A stretch of 64,000 nucleotides of DNA from an uncultured Solobacterium sp. (GTDB lineage Bacteria > Bacillota_I > Bacilli_A > Erysipelotrichales > Erysipelotrichaceae). This document shows positions 1 through 8,566 of this stretch, piece after piece. The notes under the pieces were generated by a model, which ran no database searches, had not been told where the DNA came from, and worked only from the letters and a program-made list of their open reading frames with translations. How positions within the stretch are numbered: the first letter of the stretch is position 1; the number at the start of each line of letters is the position of its first letter. The DNA is taken from contig URYK01000013.1 in assembly GCA_900552125.1 (NCBI GenBank), positions 1-64,000 of the forward strand, given 5' to 3'. A program made the position numbers and the translations under genes.

Positions 1-78
1 AGCTGATAAATAAAGGGTAGTGGGCTATTTTAACTAATTATTATTTGACACTACCAATTTACAAAGAAGAGGGATTTT

Positions 79-807
79 ATGGAAATTACTTCACTAACAA
101 ATGCGAAAGTTAAGCAATGGGCGAAATTAAAAGAAAAGAAATATAGAGATCAGGAAAAGCGATTTCTTGTGGAAGGAGAACATTTGATACAGGAGGCAAT
201 TACAGCTGACTTAGTAGAATGTATACTTGTAGAAACAGGAAGATCACATACATTTACTTCTTATCCTGTTTATGAAGTTACAAAAGATATATTGAAAAAA
301 ATATCTAGCAGTACTTCTGGCACATGGATCATGGCTGTATGTCGTATGCCAAACATACGATCACAGTTAGGGAATAGATTAATTATATTAGATGATGTAC
401 AGGATCCTGGTAATGTTGGAACGATTATTCGCACTGCTTTATCATTTGGTTATGATGCCGTCTTATTATCACAACGATGTGCGGATGTGTATAATGAGAA
501 AGTGATTCGTTCAACTCAAGGTGCTTTATTTCATATTCCTATTATTAGAGGGAATATTATAGAACTAATACAGCAAATAAAACAACAGCATGTTCCTGTT
601 TATGTTACATCACTGCATAATGCGACACCTTTAAAGAATGTCACTCGCATTGAACATGTTGCGCTAGTTTTTGGAAATGAAGGTAATGGAGTGAGTGAAG
701 AAGTAATGCAGTTAGCAGATGAACACGTCTTTATAGAAATGAAGACGTTTGAATCGCTTAATGTTGCGGTTGCGGCTGGTATCTGTATGTATCAATTTTC
801 TAATTAG
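79..807 (+). CDS. TrmH/SpoU-family RNA 2'-O-methyltransferase
   Basis: Cytoplasmic SAM-dependent ribose methyltransferase acting on rRNA or tRNA; the exact substrate cannot be read from sequence. The three SPOUT motifs are visible: ILDDVQDPGNVGTIIRTA near residues 102-120, FGNEGNGVSEEV near 198-209 and SLNVAVAAG near 226-234. They form the knotted SAM-binding domain, behind an N-terminal substrate-binding region of about 95 residues. The length (242) is typical. GAGGG precedes the ATG. In Bacillus a homologue (ysgA) lies next to pheS. Here the pilus operon separates the two. Confidence 0.93.
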   Translation: MEITSLTNAKVKQWAKLKEKKYRDQEKRFLVEGEHLIQEAITADLVECILVETGRSHTFTSYPVYEVTKDILKKISSSTSGTWIMAVCRMPNIRSQLGNRLIILDDVQDPGNVGTIIRTALSFGYDAVLLSQRCADVYNEKVIRSTQGALFHIPIIRGNIIELIQQIKQQHVPVYVTSLHNATPLKNVTRIEHVALVFGNEGNGVSEEVMQLADEHVFIEMKTFESLNVAVAAGICMYQFSN

Positions 808-827
808 GGAAGAGATTCCCTTTTTTT
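807..827 (+). terminator. Rho-independent terminator after the RNA methyltransferase
   Basis: GGGAA and TTCCC pair around a GAGA tetraloop and are followed by seven T. The hairpin starts on the last base of the stop codon, so it should isolate the methyltransferase from the pilus operon. Confidence 0.8.
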
Positions 828-938
828 ATAGGAAAATATTAATATATGATGAATATATGATTTATATCATATTAGCAACATATGATGTAAATAAGATAAA
901 ATAAATGTAAACATTTTTAAATATAGTGTGTATTTCGC

Positions 939-967
939 TTAACAATAACCTATTTTTATGGTATAGT
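939..967 (+). promoter_or_regulatory. Sigma-A-type promoter of the type IV pilus operon
   Basis: TTAACA (939-944) and TATAGT (962-967) are separated by exactly 17 bases. They lie 56 bases before the pilin ATG, in a 215-base AT-rich gap that otherwise holds only the upstream terminator. Confidence 0.65.
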
Positions 968-1022
968 ATGCAAGTATGTGCTATATTCATACGTTTAATT
1001 TATATAGGAAAAGGAGAATAAA

Positions 1023-1454
1023 ATGATTTTTAAAAGGTTAAAAAATAATAAAAAAGGATTCACGTTAGTTGAAATTATTGTTGTTTTAGTAATTATCGGA
1101 ATCCTAATGGCTTTAGCTGTACCTGCAATCATGAAGTATATTGATGATGCAGCAGAAACTAAAGTTCAATCACAAGTAAGAGCAGGTTTTATTGCGGCTC
1201 AATCATATGGTACAAGCGAAGTCGGGAAAACTCCAGGTATTGCGGATGATGCCTTAGAAGCAAAAATTACAAAAGATGCAGTGAATGCTGAGCTTGGATT
1301 AGCTGGCACAGAAGATGAAGCTATTGAAACAATAACATGCGAGGTTACAAGTAAGAAGATTGATTCTTGCGAAATAAAAGTAAAAGGTTCAGTAAATACA
1401 TATACAGCTACACAGACTAAGATTGAAAAGAAAACTGCCGCAATTGGTGGATAA
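1023..1454 (+). CDS. Major type IV prepilin
   Basis: Probable major subunit of the pilus. A short basic leader (about 12 residues, ending KKG) precedes FTLVEIIVVLVIIGILMALA. This is the classic prepilin peptidase site, with Glu at mature position 5 and a hydrophobic helix that anchors the subunit and packs the fibre. The globular part contains two cysteines (in TCEV and SCEI) spaced like a disulfide-bonded D-region. It is first in the operon, has its own promoter and is followed by a strong hairpin, consistent with a highly expressed subunit. The total length of 143 is in the ComGC/GspG-like pilin range. Confidence 0.92.
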   Translation: MIFKRLKNNKKGFTLVEIIVVLVIIGILMALAVPAIMKYIDDAAETKVQSQVRAGFIAAQSYGTSEVGKTPGIADDALEAKITKDAVNAELGLAGTEDEAIETITCEVTSKKIDSCEIKVKGSVNTYTATQTKIEKKTAAIGG

Positions 1455-1482
1455 TTTTTTAACTAGTATATCTAATAATTTA

Positions 1483-1508
1483 AGAAAGCCTCTGATTAGA
1501 GGCTTTCT
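1483..1508 (+). promoter_or_regulatory. Intra-operon hairpin between pilin and prepilin peptidase
   Basis: AGAAAGCCTCT and AGAGGCTTTCT form a perfect 11-base-pair stem around GATT. No T-run follows, so it is not a clean terminator. It may protect the 3' end of the pilin message or reduce read-through into the assembly genes. Confidence 0.6.
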
Positions 1509-1534
1509 GTATGATTAATTAAGGAGCTAACTAT

Positions 1535-2290
1535 ATGTTACTTTTATATCTTTATGCATTTATTGTAGGAAGCTGTATTGCAAGTTTTATAAATGTGATT
1601 GTATGGAGAATGCCACAGGAGATATCCTTTGTGATAGGCAGGTCATACTGTCCTAAGTGTCATAAGACATTGACTTGGAAAGAACTTATACCTATTCTTA
1701 GCTATATTTGTTTAAAAGGGAAGTGCAGCAAGTGTGGGAATAAGATTCCTCTAAAGGATACGCTTGTAGAAGTGGCAGGAGGATTTATAGGAGTATTTTG
1801 TTTATATCAATATCAGTTTTCTTGGGATACATTACTTGTATTTTCCATCATCATGATTCTGCTGCTGATAACTTTAATGGATTTCAAAACAATGACAATT
1901 CCTAATGAATTTTTATTAGCATTATGTATTCCTGTGCTTATTTACTCTTTTGTTCATCCTGAGATAAGTCTGTTATCTAGATGTATAGGCTTTTTTATTA
2001 TTAGCTTACCGATGTATGGATTAATTTGTTTGATTCCAGATTGTTTTGGTGGCGGGGATGTAAAACTTATGGCAGTAAGTGGCTTCTTTTTAGGGTGGAA
2101 GCTTACATTATTAGCCTTTTTCATTGCGATAATTATGGGAGGCTGTTATGCAATATATCTATTATTGCGAAAGAAATCTGATAAATATTCACATATCGCA
2201 TTTGGCCCATATATTTGTTTTGGTATTGTGATTGCACATATTTATGGAAATGCGATTCTTCATATGTATTTTTCATTGTTTGGATTATAG
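1535..2290 (+). CDS. pilD: Prepilin peptidase / N-methyltransferase (A24 family)
   Basis: Integral membrane aspartic protease that cleaves prepilin leaders and usually methylates the new N-terminus. Residues 39-67 hold a CPKC...CSKC tetracysteine (C39, C42, C64, C67) in the cytoplasmic N-terminal loop typical of bifunctional PilD enzymes. The catalytic aspartates are D116 in LMDFKT and D175 in the GGGDVKLM (GxGD-type) motif. About seven or eight hydrophobic segments follow. AAGGAG precedes the ATG. Four prepilin-like proteins in the same operon are its likely substrates. Confidence 0.95.
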   Translation: MLLLYLYAFIVGSCIASFINVIVWRMPQEISFVIGRSYCPKCHKTLTWKELIPILSYICLKGKCSKCGNKIPLKDTLVEVAGGFIGVFCLYQYQFSWDTLLVFSIIMILLLITLMDFKTMTIPNEFLLALCIPVLIYSFVHPEISLLSRCIGFFIISLPMYGLICLIPDCFGGGDVKLMAVSGFFLGWKLTLLAFFIAIIMGGCYAIYLLLRKKSDKYSHIAFGPYICFGIVIAHIYGNAILHMYFSLFGL

Positions 2291-2312
2291 TTGATAATTA
2301 AAGGAGAAAGTT

Positions 2313-3503
2313 ATGGCGATATATAAGTATGTAGCAAGAAATATGGATCGTAAAAGAATAAAGGGTAAGCTGGAAGCAGAAAACAGAAAAGAGCTTGCGA
2401 CTTTTTTACGTTCTAAAGGCCAATTTCTAATAGATTGTGAGGATATTACTAATCTAGAAAAGAATACATACAAATTGTCTTTACAAGAGCTTTCTGATTT
2501 TTCTCGACAATTAGCAACCATGATTGCATCAGGTGTCAGTCTGATTCGTGCAATGTCAATTCTTGTGCAAAGGGAAGATAAAAGAAAAATTGAAGCTATT
2601 TATACAGATATATATCGTAAACTACAGCAGGGACAGACGTTGTCTATGGCAATGGAGGAGCAGCAAATTGCTTTTCCTCCATTAATGATCAATATGTATC
2701 GTTCAGGAGAATCAAGTGGTCAGCTGGAAAAAATTGCATTTACAATGGCAATCCAATATGAAAAAGATCATCGTATTAATACAAAGATTCGTAATGCGAT
2801 GATTTATCCAATTATATTAATTGTGATTACCGTATTTGTCATAGTAGCTTTATTTACATGGATCATTCCTAGCTTTTCTTCCGTTATGAAAAGTAATGAA
2901 TTACCAATGATTACAGTTGTGATGAATAAAATATCAGATTATATCTTACATGGCTGGTATTGGATACTGATTGTAATATTATCTATGGTTGCGATATTTT
3001 TAACGTTATTGCGCAATGATAAGTTTAAGTTTTATTTTGATAAATTTAAATTATCAATACCTAGACTTGGTAAAATCCTACGAACCATTTATACAGCTCG
3101 ATTTTCACGAAATATGTGTTCTTTATACATTAGCGGATTATCAGTAATGAATGCGATGACAATTGTAAAGGATACGATTGGGAATCAGTATATAGAGTCT
3201 CAATTTGAAGAAACAATGAAAATGATACGAAATGGAAATTCTTTATCTCAAAGTATTCAGAAAATTCAGGGATTTGATACTAAGCTTGCTAGTTCCATTT
3301 ATATTGGAGAAGAAAGCGGGAAACTGGAAGATATGTTAAATTCCTTAGCTGATGATTTTGATTATGAGGCAGAAATGGCAACACAGAAAATTGTTGCTTT
3401 ATTAGAACCTATCATGATCATAATTCTAGCAGTTCTAGTATTGATTGTGATGCTGTCTGTGTTGTTGCCGATTTATCAAATGTATCAGAATCCAATTGTA
3501 TAG
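2313..3503 (+). CDS. pilC: Type IV pilus inner-membrane platform protein PilC (GspF family)
   Basis: Polytopic platform protein that couples the cytoplasmic ATPases to pilin insertion. There are two T2SSF domains (about residues 50-190 and 255-390), each with a conserved LSDFSRQLATMIASGVSL-like or FSRNMCSLYISGLSV-like helix and a YIGEESGKLE-type turn. Three membrane segments are visible near 163-190, 215-235 and 365-390. The length (396) is normal. AAGGAGAAAG precedes the start, and the next gene follows directly. Confidence 0.94.
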   Translation: MAIYKYVARNMDRKRIKGKLEAENRKELATFLRSKGQFLIDCEDITNLEKNTYKLSLQELSDFSRQLATMIASGVSLIRAMSILVQREDKRKIEAIYTDIYRKLQQGQTLSMAMEEQQIAFPPLMINMYRSGESSGQLEKIAFTMAIQYEKDHRINTKIRNAMIYPIILIVITVFVIVALFTWIIPSFSSVMKSNELPMITVVMNKISDYILHGWYWILIVILSMVAIFLTLLRNDKFKFYFDKFKLSIPRLGKILRTIYTARFSRNMCSLYISGLSVMNAMTIVKDTIGNQYIESQFEETMKMIRNGNSLSQSIQKIQGFDTKLASSIYIGEESGKLEDMLNSLADDFDYEAEMATQKIVALLEPIMIIILAVLVLIVMLSVLLPIYQMYQNPIV

Positions 3504-3520
3504 AAAGAATGGTGAGTAGA

Positions 3521-4435
3521 ATGGCAAAAGACTATGTGATTAATCTATATTCAAGAGCACTTCAAATGATCTGTGGATCTGATGATAATAAAGATATGAT
3601 TAAAATTGAAAACTTTCAAGAATATCCACTACCTGAAGGAGCGATGATAAATGGGGTTATCATTGATGAGCAGCCTATTTTAGATATACTGAAAGAATTA
3701 AAAAAGAATGGTATTCATGAAGCAAGAACTGCAATCAGCAGTGGACAGGTATTGGTGAAGATTTTAGATGTGCCGATTTTAAAGAAAAGAGAACTACTGC
3801 AGGTTGTGAAAGATGAATTATCAGATATATCCGGAAGTTATGAAGATCTGGTTTATGACTATAGTGTCCTTCAGCAACATCAGGCAGGCGCTGAGCAGAA
3901 GGGCGCAAAGATTCTTTGTTGTGCAGTTGAACGAAAATTATTGAATAGTTATATCGAATTGTTTGAACGAGTAGGAATTCATTTAAAAAGTATAGATATA
4001 GCAGTAAATGCTTTGCATAAACTAACGAGTGAATTAGTTAATTTAACAGATAAAACATATATTATTTCTTTTTTAGATGCTAATTATGTTTCCTCTTATT
4101 TATTTGAAAACAATCATTATACATTTTCAAATCGTACAAGATTATTCTCTGAACGAGGAACACATGCTTTTACTTCAGAGATGAATAGTAATATTTCTCA
4201 ATTAATTCAGTTTAATCAGTCGAAAAGAAGTCCTTATTCTATAGAAACTGCTTATTTTTGCGGATTAGATGATGAAGAGGAGAAAGTAGTGTTTGAAAGC
4301 ATCAAACAAAATTTAAAGATTGAGGCATTAGAATTTCCAGATTCAAAATTAATTCATATCAGCAATGCGGAAAAGAAAAAACAGTTTCAACTACATGACT
4401 ATGTGTTTTCTGTAGGAAGCTTAATTAGAAAGTGA
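3521..4435 (+). CDS. pilM: PilM-like pilus assembly protein
   Basis: Probable cytoplasmic actin-fold protein that binds PilN at the membrane, with two PilM/FtsA-like halves. Recognition rests mainly on position before PilN- and PilO-like genes, on size (about 304) and on regions such as ISSGQVLVKILDVPILKKREL, which resembles the PilM segment after the first domain. A start at 3509 is also possible. I prefer 3521 because GGTGAG lies just upstream. The sequence is diverged from proteobacterial PilM. Confidence 0.75.
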   Translation: MAKDYVINLYSRALQMICGSDDNKDMIKIENFQEYPLPEGAMINGVIIDEQPILDILKELKKNGIHEARTAISSGQVLVKILDVPILKKRELLQVVKDELSDISGSYEDLVYDYSVLQQHQAGAEQKGAKILCCAVERKLLNSYIELFERVGIHLKSIDIAVNALHKLTSELVNLTDKTYIISFLDANYVSSYLFENNHYTFSNRTRLFSERGTHAFTSEMNSNISQLIQFNQSKRSPYSIETAYFCGLDDEEEKVVFESIKQNLKIEALEFPDSKLIHISNAEKKKQFQLHDYVFSVGSLIRK

Positions 4436-4444
4436 GGGTAGCAT

Positions 4445-5143
4445 ATGTTTGAAAAAAAGCTAAAGAATAAAGATATTGATTTATTGAAAGCTAGTAAACA
4501 AAAAGATAATTCAAAATCATTACGACTTTTAAAATATGCTATTTTCCCCTCGGTATTCGTTGTATTGTTCGGCGGAATATATTTTTATTTCTTTCTGAGT
4601 AATCAGTACTTAAATAGAAATATAAAGAAGATAGAAGAAGAGATAGCTTCTATTGAACAGGAACAAACCGAAGATGTAAATCTTGAGAAGTATGAGGAAC
4701 TGCAAAGTGTTTTACAGGAAACAGAGAAATTTAAACTGTTATACGATAATATGGAATCTTATCCCCAGCTTTCTCAGTTTATCTTTGATCAATTATTGAT
4801 AGGTGCTGGAATGGAAACAGATATTGTATCATTTAATTATCAGAGAGAGACAGAAGAAATTCAATTACAGATTGAAACTTCCAGTGCAAGCGAAACACAG
4901 TATTTTGTTAGAAAACTAAAGGATACAGGTGCATTTGCAAGTGTTGATTATACAGGATACACACAAACCAGCAAACAGATTAAGAATGATACTGTAGATC
5001 AAAAAGATACAGAAGAAACTGATTCTAAAACTGAAAATGATGCCATAACGCAAGCATTATTAGAATTACTGGAAGAAGATAAAGCAGAAGAGATACAGGA
5101 ATATTATGTTTATTCGGCTAGTATTGTATGTAAATTAAAGTAG
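4445..5143 (+). CDS. pilN: PilN-like pilus assembly membrane protein
   Basis: Bitopic protein with a cytoplasmic basic N-terminus (about 30 residues), one transmembrane helix near residues 32-52 and a coiled-coil-prone charged stretch near 57-95. An alpha/beta region similar to the PilN periplasmic ferredoxin-like domain follows, then an acidic, low-complexity linker near 180-200. The assignment rests on topology and on its place between PilM-like and PilO-like genes, not on strong sequence motifs. In a monoderm the C-terminal domain would face the cell-wall side. Confidence 0.72.
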   Translation: MFEKKLKNKDIDLLKASKQKDNSKSLRLLKYAIFPSVFVVLFGGIYFYFFLSNQYLNRNIKKIEEEIASIEQEQTEDVNLEKYEELQSVLQETEKFKLLYDNMESYPQLSQFIFDQLLIGAGMETDIVSFNYQRETEEIQLQIETSSASETQYFVRKLKDTGAFASVDYTGYTQTSKQIKNDTVDQKDTEETDSKTENDAITQALLELLEEDKAEEIQEYYVYSASIVCKLK

Positions 5144-5151
5144 GTGATGGA

Positions 5152-5712
5152 ATGCATTCATTAACAAAAAGAGAAATAATTTTACTATATATTTTATTTT
5201 GCATGATACTTGTATTATGCGGAGGTTATTTTATTCTTCCTGCCATGCAGAAACATAACCAGTTACAAATGGATCATGACTCGGTTAAACAGCTATTGGC
5301 TAGTACTCAAGCTGGTATCATTGATTATAGTAATGTAGAAGATAGTTTACAGGAAGCAAAAGCTGAATTAAATGCAGTAAAAGATAAATTTTATCAGGTA
5401 CAGGAAGAGGAAGATGTCGATGAGCTGATAACTTCGATGGCTATAGAACATGGACTGACACCATTAGAATTACGTATTTCAAATATGAGTGAAGAAACAA
5501 TAAAACCTTATCAGAGTGATGAAGAAGAATCACAGACCGTATTGTCAGTAAAAACATATGTTGTTTCTTTATCTGTAAATGGTAAACCTGAAGATATACA
5601 AATTCTAGTTGATGACGTACGTACTACGAAATCATTAAAGGTATCTTCTTTAACGTATAATAGTGTCGAGTCTTCTAAAGCGACTATTACATTCAAGATT
5701 TATATGATATAA
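5152..5712 (+). CDS. pilO: PilO-like pilus assembly membrane protein
   Basis: Single-pass protein: a hydrophobic helix at residues 10-30, a coiled coil near 35-85 and a small C-terminal alpha/beta domain. This is the PilO plan, normally partnered with PilN as an alignment complex between platform and ATPases. The order PilM-PilN-PilO is conserved in pilus loci, and the spacing to both neighbours is under 12 bases. Sequence identity to known PilO is not obvious by eye, so the call leans on topology and order. Confidence 0.7.
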   Translation: MHSLTKREIILLYILFCMILVLCGGYFILPAMQKHNQLQMDHDSVKQLLASTQAGIIDYSNVEDSLQEAKAELNAVKDKFYQVQEEEDVDELITSMAIEHGLTPLELRISNMSEETIKPYQSDEEESQTVLSVKTYVVSLSVNGKPEDIQILVDDVRTTKSLKVSSLTYNSVESSKATITFKIYMI

Positions 5713-5722
5713 GGGGAATCAT

Positions 5723-6199
5723 ATGATTAGAGATTCTAAGGGTTCAACATTATTATGGGCAATTACGATCATTATGGTATTGATGATCACAATTGCAGGG
5801 GGATTGACAATTTCTTATTCCTATTTTCAGCGCTCTATTCAAAATAACAATAAACGTCAGGCATATCTGACTGCTAAGAGTATTATTGAAAATATTGTAG
5901 AGAAGATAGAAGAAGATGATAGTGAATATGTAAAACTAATTCCGCAAATAGAAGGAAATAGTGTAACTTTAACCATACAGCTTCCAGAAGAAGCAAATTT
6001 GGGAAAAGTGACTAAAGCAGTAATCACAAGAAAAGAAATAGAAGATAAGCAAATTCGAGGGTGGATCAGCATCTATGTTGTGGTAGATTGTGCAGATGAA
6101 GAAGAGGCTATACAGGCAGAAATGCAATTAGGAAGAACTGGTAATTTATTAAAATGGCAGCTTCTTCAATATAATCATGGAGATGATGAAAGTGAATAA
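5723..6199 (+). CDS. Minor pilin-like protein (PilX type)
   Basis: The N-terminus has KG followed by STLLWAITIIMVLMITIAGG, a prepilin-like hydrophobic helix right after a short charged leader but without the canonical Glu at mature position 5. This pattern matches PilX/GspK-type minor pilins, which prime assembly at the tip. The rest (to residue 158) is acidic and unassigned. Its end overlaps the start of the next pilin gene, so the two are probably translationally coupled. Confidence 0.7.
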   Translation: MIRDSKGSTLLWAITIIMVLMITIAGGLTISYSYFQRSIQNNNKRQAYLTAKSIIENIVEKIEEDDSEYVKLIPQIEGNSVTLTIQLPEEANLGKVTKAVITRKEIEDKQIRGWISIYVVVDCADEEEAIQAEMQLGRTGNLLKWQLLQYNHGDDESE

Positions 6200-7082
6200 C
6201 AAAGGAATGACGTTGATAGAAACGATTGCCGCAATTGCGATATTATCGATTGCGAGTTTCATGCTCTACGGCGGGTATGCTACTGTTATACGATTTATCG
6301 ATCATGGAAACCGTATTAAAAACAGCAGTGATCTTTTATTTTCTGTTGTACAGGGATCTAGTGAAAGTGAAGATGTGCAGCAGGAAACATCAAAGATAAC
6401 GTATCAGATTCAATCTATAGATACTTCTATAGATGTTAGTACTGATGTATCCGTTTTTCAAACAAAAGAAGGTCGAATCCTACTAAAGAAATTACAAACA
6501 GCAGAAAGTAAAACATTAGAAGAAAGTGATGAATATATACAGTTTAAACAATCTATATCAGAACTAATTCGTGACATTGAACTTGCGAAGAAACAAGCTT
6601 TACAGCATCAGTCTTATAATAAAATATGGAAAGAATTTGCGAAAACGCATGAAATTATATATTTCCCAACAAGTCTTCTTCCAAAATCTTATCAAGATAA
6701 ATTAGCAGATAAAGCAGTATCTGTTATTCCATACTTTCCATGGGAAACAAAAAATAAAAATATAGAACATGGTGCTTTGCTTATTGTTGGGAGTTTACAG
6801 GAAAAGTATATAACGGATAATTCGGTTAAAGAGGAATATATTCATTTAGTTTATGATTATGAAAATGATCACTGGTATTATCAGGATAAAGATGCATATT
6901 TATTAAACTTTCGTAGCCAGATGAATAACATTGGAGTAATGGATATACAGACTCAACAGGCAATTACTTCTTGGGAGTTTTTTAGAAATATCATTCAGAA
7001 ACCGGAAAATGGCTGGAAAGTATTAGATATAAAGAGCACTAACAATAAATTTAATGATTCTTATTGGAAAGAGGTAGAGTAA
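6186..7082 (+). CDS. Minor prepilin
   Basis: A short leader ending NNKG precedes MTLIETIAAIAILSIASFML, a prepilin cleavage motif with Glu at mature position 5. The roughly 250-residue globular part is unusually large for a pilin and has no domain I recognise. Several starts are possible in the overlap with the upstream gene (ATG at 6177, 6183 or 6186, GTG at 6192). A GGAG at 6179-6182 favours 6186 or 6192. It is probably part of a minor-pilin tip complex with its neighbours. Confidence 0.8.
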   Translation: MKVNNKGMTLIETIAAIAILSIASFMLYGGYATVIRFIDHGNRIKNSSDLLFSVVQGSSESEDVQQETSKITYQIQSIDTSIDVSTDVSVFQTKEGRILLKKLQTAESKTLEESDEYIQFKQSISELIRDIELAKKQALQHQSYNKIWKEFAKTHEIIYFPTSLLPKSYQDKLADKAVSVIPYFPWETKNKNIEHGALLIVGSLQEKYITDNSVKEEYIHLVYDYENDHWYYQDKDAYLLNFRSQMNNIGVMDIQTQQAITSWEFFRNIIQKPENGWKVLDIKSTNNKFNDSYWKEVE

Positions 7083-7100
7083 AAGATGGGAGGATTTCAT

Positions 7101-8549
7101 TTGAAAAATACAAAAGGAATGACATTAGTTGAAGTTATAGTTATTTTGATGATTTCCTCCATTTTATTGTCGATTGTAGGAACATTGTTATACCACAGTA
7201 TGAGCTATTTTCAGACGACTGCTAATCAAAGTTTAGAAAAGCAAGTCATTGATGGTATTACATCCTATATGCGAAATGAATTACTGTATGCAAGTGATGT
7301 TGTAGTCGCAAAAGAAAAACCTGATAATACAGATTGGTACGTATTGTCAGTAGATGCGCAAGGTCAGTTAAGAAAAGATGAAGAATCAATCTATAATGAT
7401 TCTTTTTATATGAATAAAACAGTTGATTTAAATATACAATTTCTTAATTCTAATAAAATATCAATAAGCTTTGCTTTGCTTAATGATCAACATACTTCTA
7501 TTTATTCTAGAACCACAACTTTGGAATTATTAAATGTAACCAATACACTTTCGGATTCCAAACAAATTTATAATATATCTTATGATCAAGGAAATGGCTA
7601 TAAGATATATTATAAAAAGAATGTGAAACAGATTATTGATGATGCGGATAATGAAGATATTGATACTGATTCTGATTATGAAGGAACTGTTTATGATGAA
7701 CTTCGATGTCGTAATGAAGAAATAAGTAATATTGATGCGAATGGTAATAATAAAGGTACCTGGATACAAGATGCTGATTATCAAAAAGGAGATTTTGTAG
7801 AATACAATCAGGTTATATATCGTGCTATTAAAGATATATATAAAAGTAAAAATCCTTTTGATAACACAGATCAGGGATGGAAACAGATTAGTCCACCTTA
7901 CTGGGTGAATCACAGTAGCTATGAAAAAGATGACGTAGTTTTTTATGAAATGAATCAGAAGTACTATCAGGCATTATCCGTTATTCATAATGATGAACAT
8001 ACACCGGATAGTACAGACTATTTATGGAAAGAACTGACTGACAAGGAATTAGAGGTTATCAAAGAAAATCATAAAAGTCCGACATTTTGTAGTATAGAGG
8101 AGACACCATCAGATGGAGAATTAAGTGTTGGTGGTGAAAAAGAGAGATGTCCTTCTCAAGAAGTAGTATATGGTACAGCGGATATTTATAAAGGAAGCTA
8201 TGTAGAATATCCTGCAGGTAGTGATATATGGTATCGCTATGTAGGAAGTACTGGCCCTAACCCATTAACAATATCAAATCAATCAAGTAACTGGGCACCA
8301 GATCAGCCAAATTATTTCTGGAAACGAGTAGATTCCATCTGGATTGCAAATACTATTTATTTTTATAGTGATATTATTTTAGATCCTAATACAAATTTAT
8401 ACTATCAAAGAACAGATATGACACCTACTGGAAGTGTAAGTATCTATCCTCCATCTGTATTTGGATATGGCTGGTCAATAGGATATACATCCATTGATGA
8501 ACTTTTAGAAAATACGAATATAGAAGTTACATGTAAAATATTTAATTAG
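7101..8549 (+). CDS. Large minor prepilin with carbohydrate-binding-like C-terminal repeats
   Basis: KNTKG then MTLVEVIVILMISSILLSIV marks a prepilin (cleavage after Gly, Glu at mature position 5). I chose the TTG at 7101 because GGAGG sits seven bases before it and it gives a short basic leader; an ATG at 7086 is in frame. From about residue 220 the protein carries two clear and one or two weaker repeats of about 45-50 residues. Each follows the pattern W, then Y-x-K-G/D-D-x-V-x-Y, a Y-x-A turn, a Pro-containing loop and a closing W-K. This resembles CBM5/12 (chitin-binding type 3) modules. The sugar-binding role is inferred. At 482 residues it is the largest pilin here and probably sits at the tip. 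Confidence 0.85.
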   Translation: MKNTKGMTLVEVIVILMISSILLSIVGTLLYHSMSYFQTTANQSLEKQVIDGITSYMRNELLYASDVVVAKEKPDNTDWYVLSVDAQGQLRKDEESIYNDSFYMNKTVDLNIQFLNSNKISISFALLNDQHTSIYSRTTTLELLNVTNTLSDSKQIYNISYDQGNGYKIYYKKNVKQIIDDADNEDIDTDSDYEGTVYDELRCRNEEISNIDANGNNKGTWIQDADYQKGDFVEYNQVIYRAIKDIYKSKNPFDNTDQGWKQISPPYWVNHSSYEKDDVVFYEMNQKYYQALSVIHNDEHTPDSTDYLWKELTDKELEVIKENHKSPTFCSIEETPSDGELSVGGEKERCPSQEVVYGTADIYKGSYVEYPAGSDIWYRYVGSTGPNPLTISNQSSNWAPDQPNYFWKRVDSIWIANTIYFYSDIILDPNTNLYYQRTDMTPTGSVSIYPPSVFGYGWSIGYTSIDELLENTNIEVTCKIFN

Positions 8550-8566
8550 AAATAGGGAGTGATGAA

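Noticed and set aside
16..55. Inverted repeat GGTAGTG...CACTACC at the left edge
   Set aside because: The loop is long (26 bases) and no T-run follows. It may belong to whatever lies beyond the window edge.
7530..7913. 127-codon minus-strand frame within the large pilin gene
   Set aside because: Ile/Phe-rich shadow of the AT-rich coding strand; no start signal.
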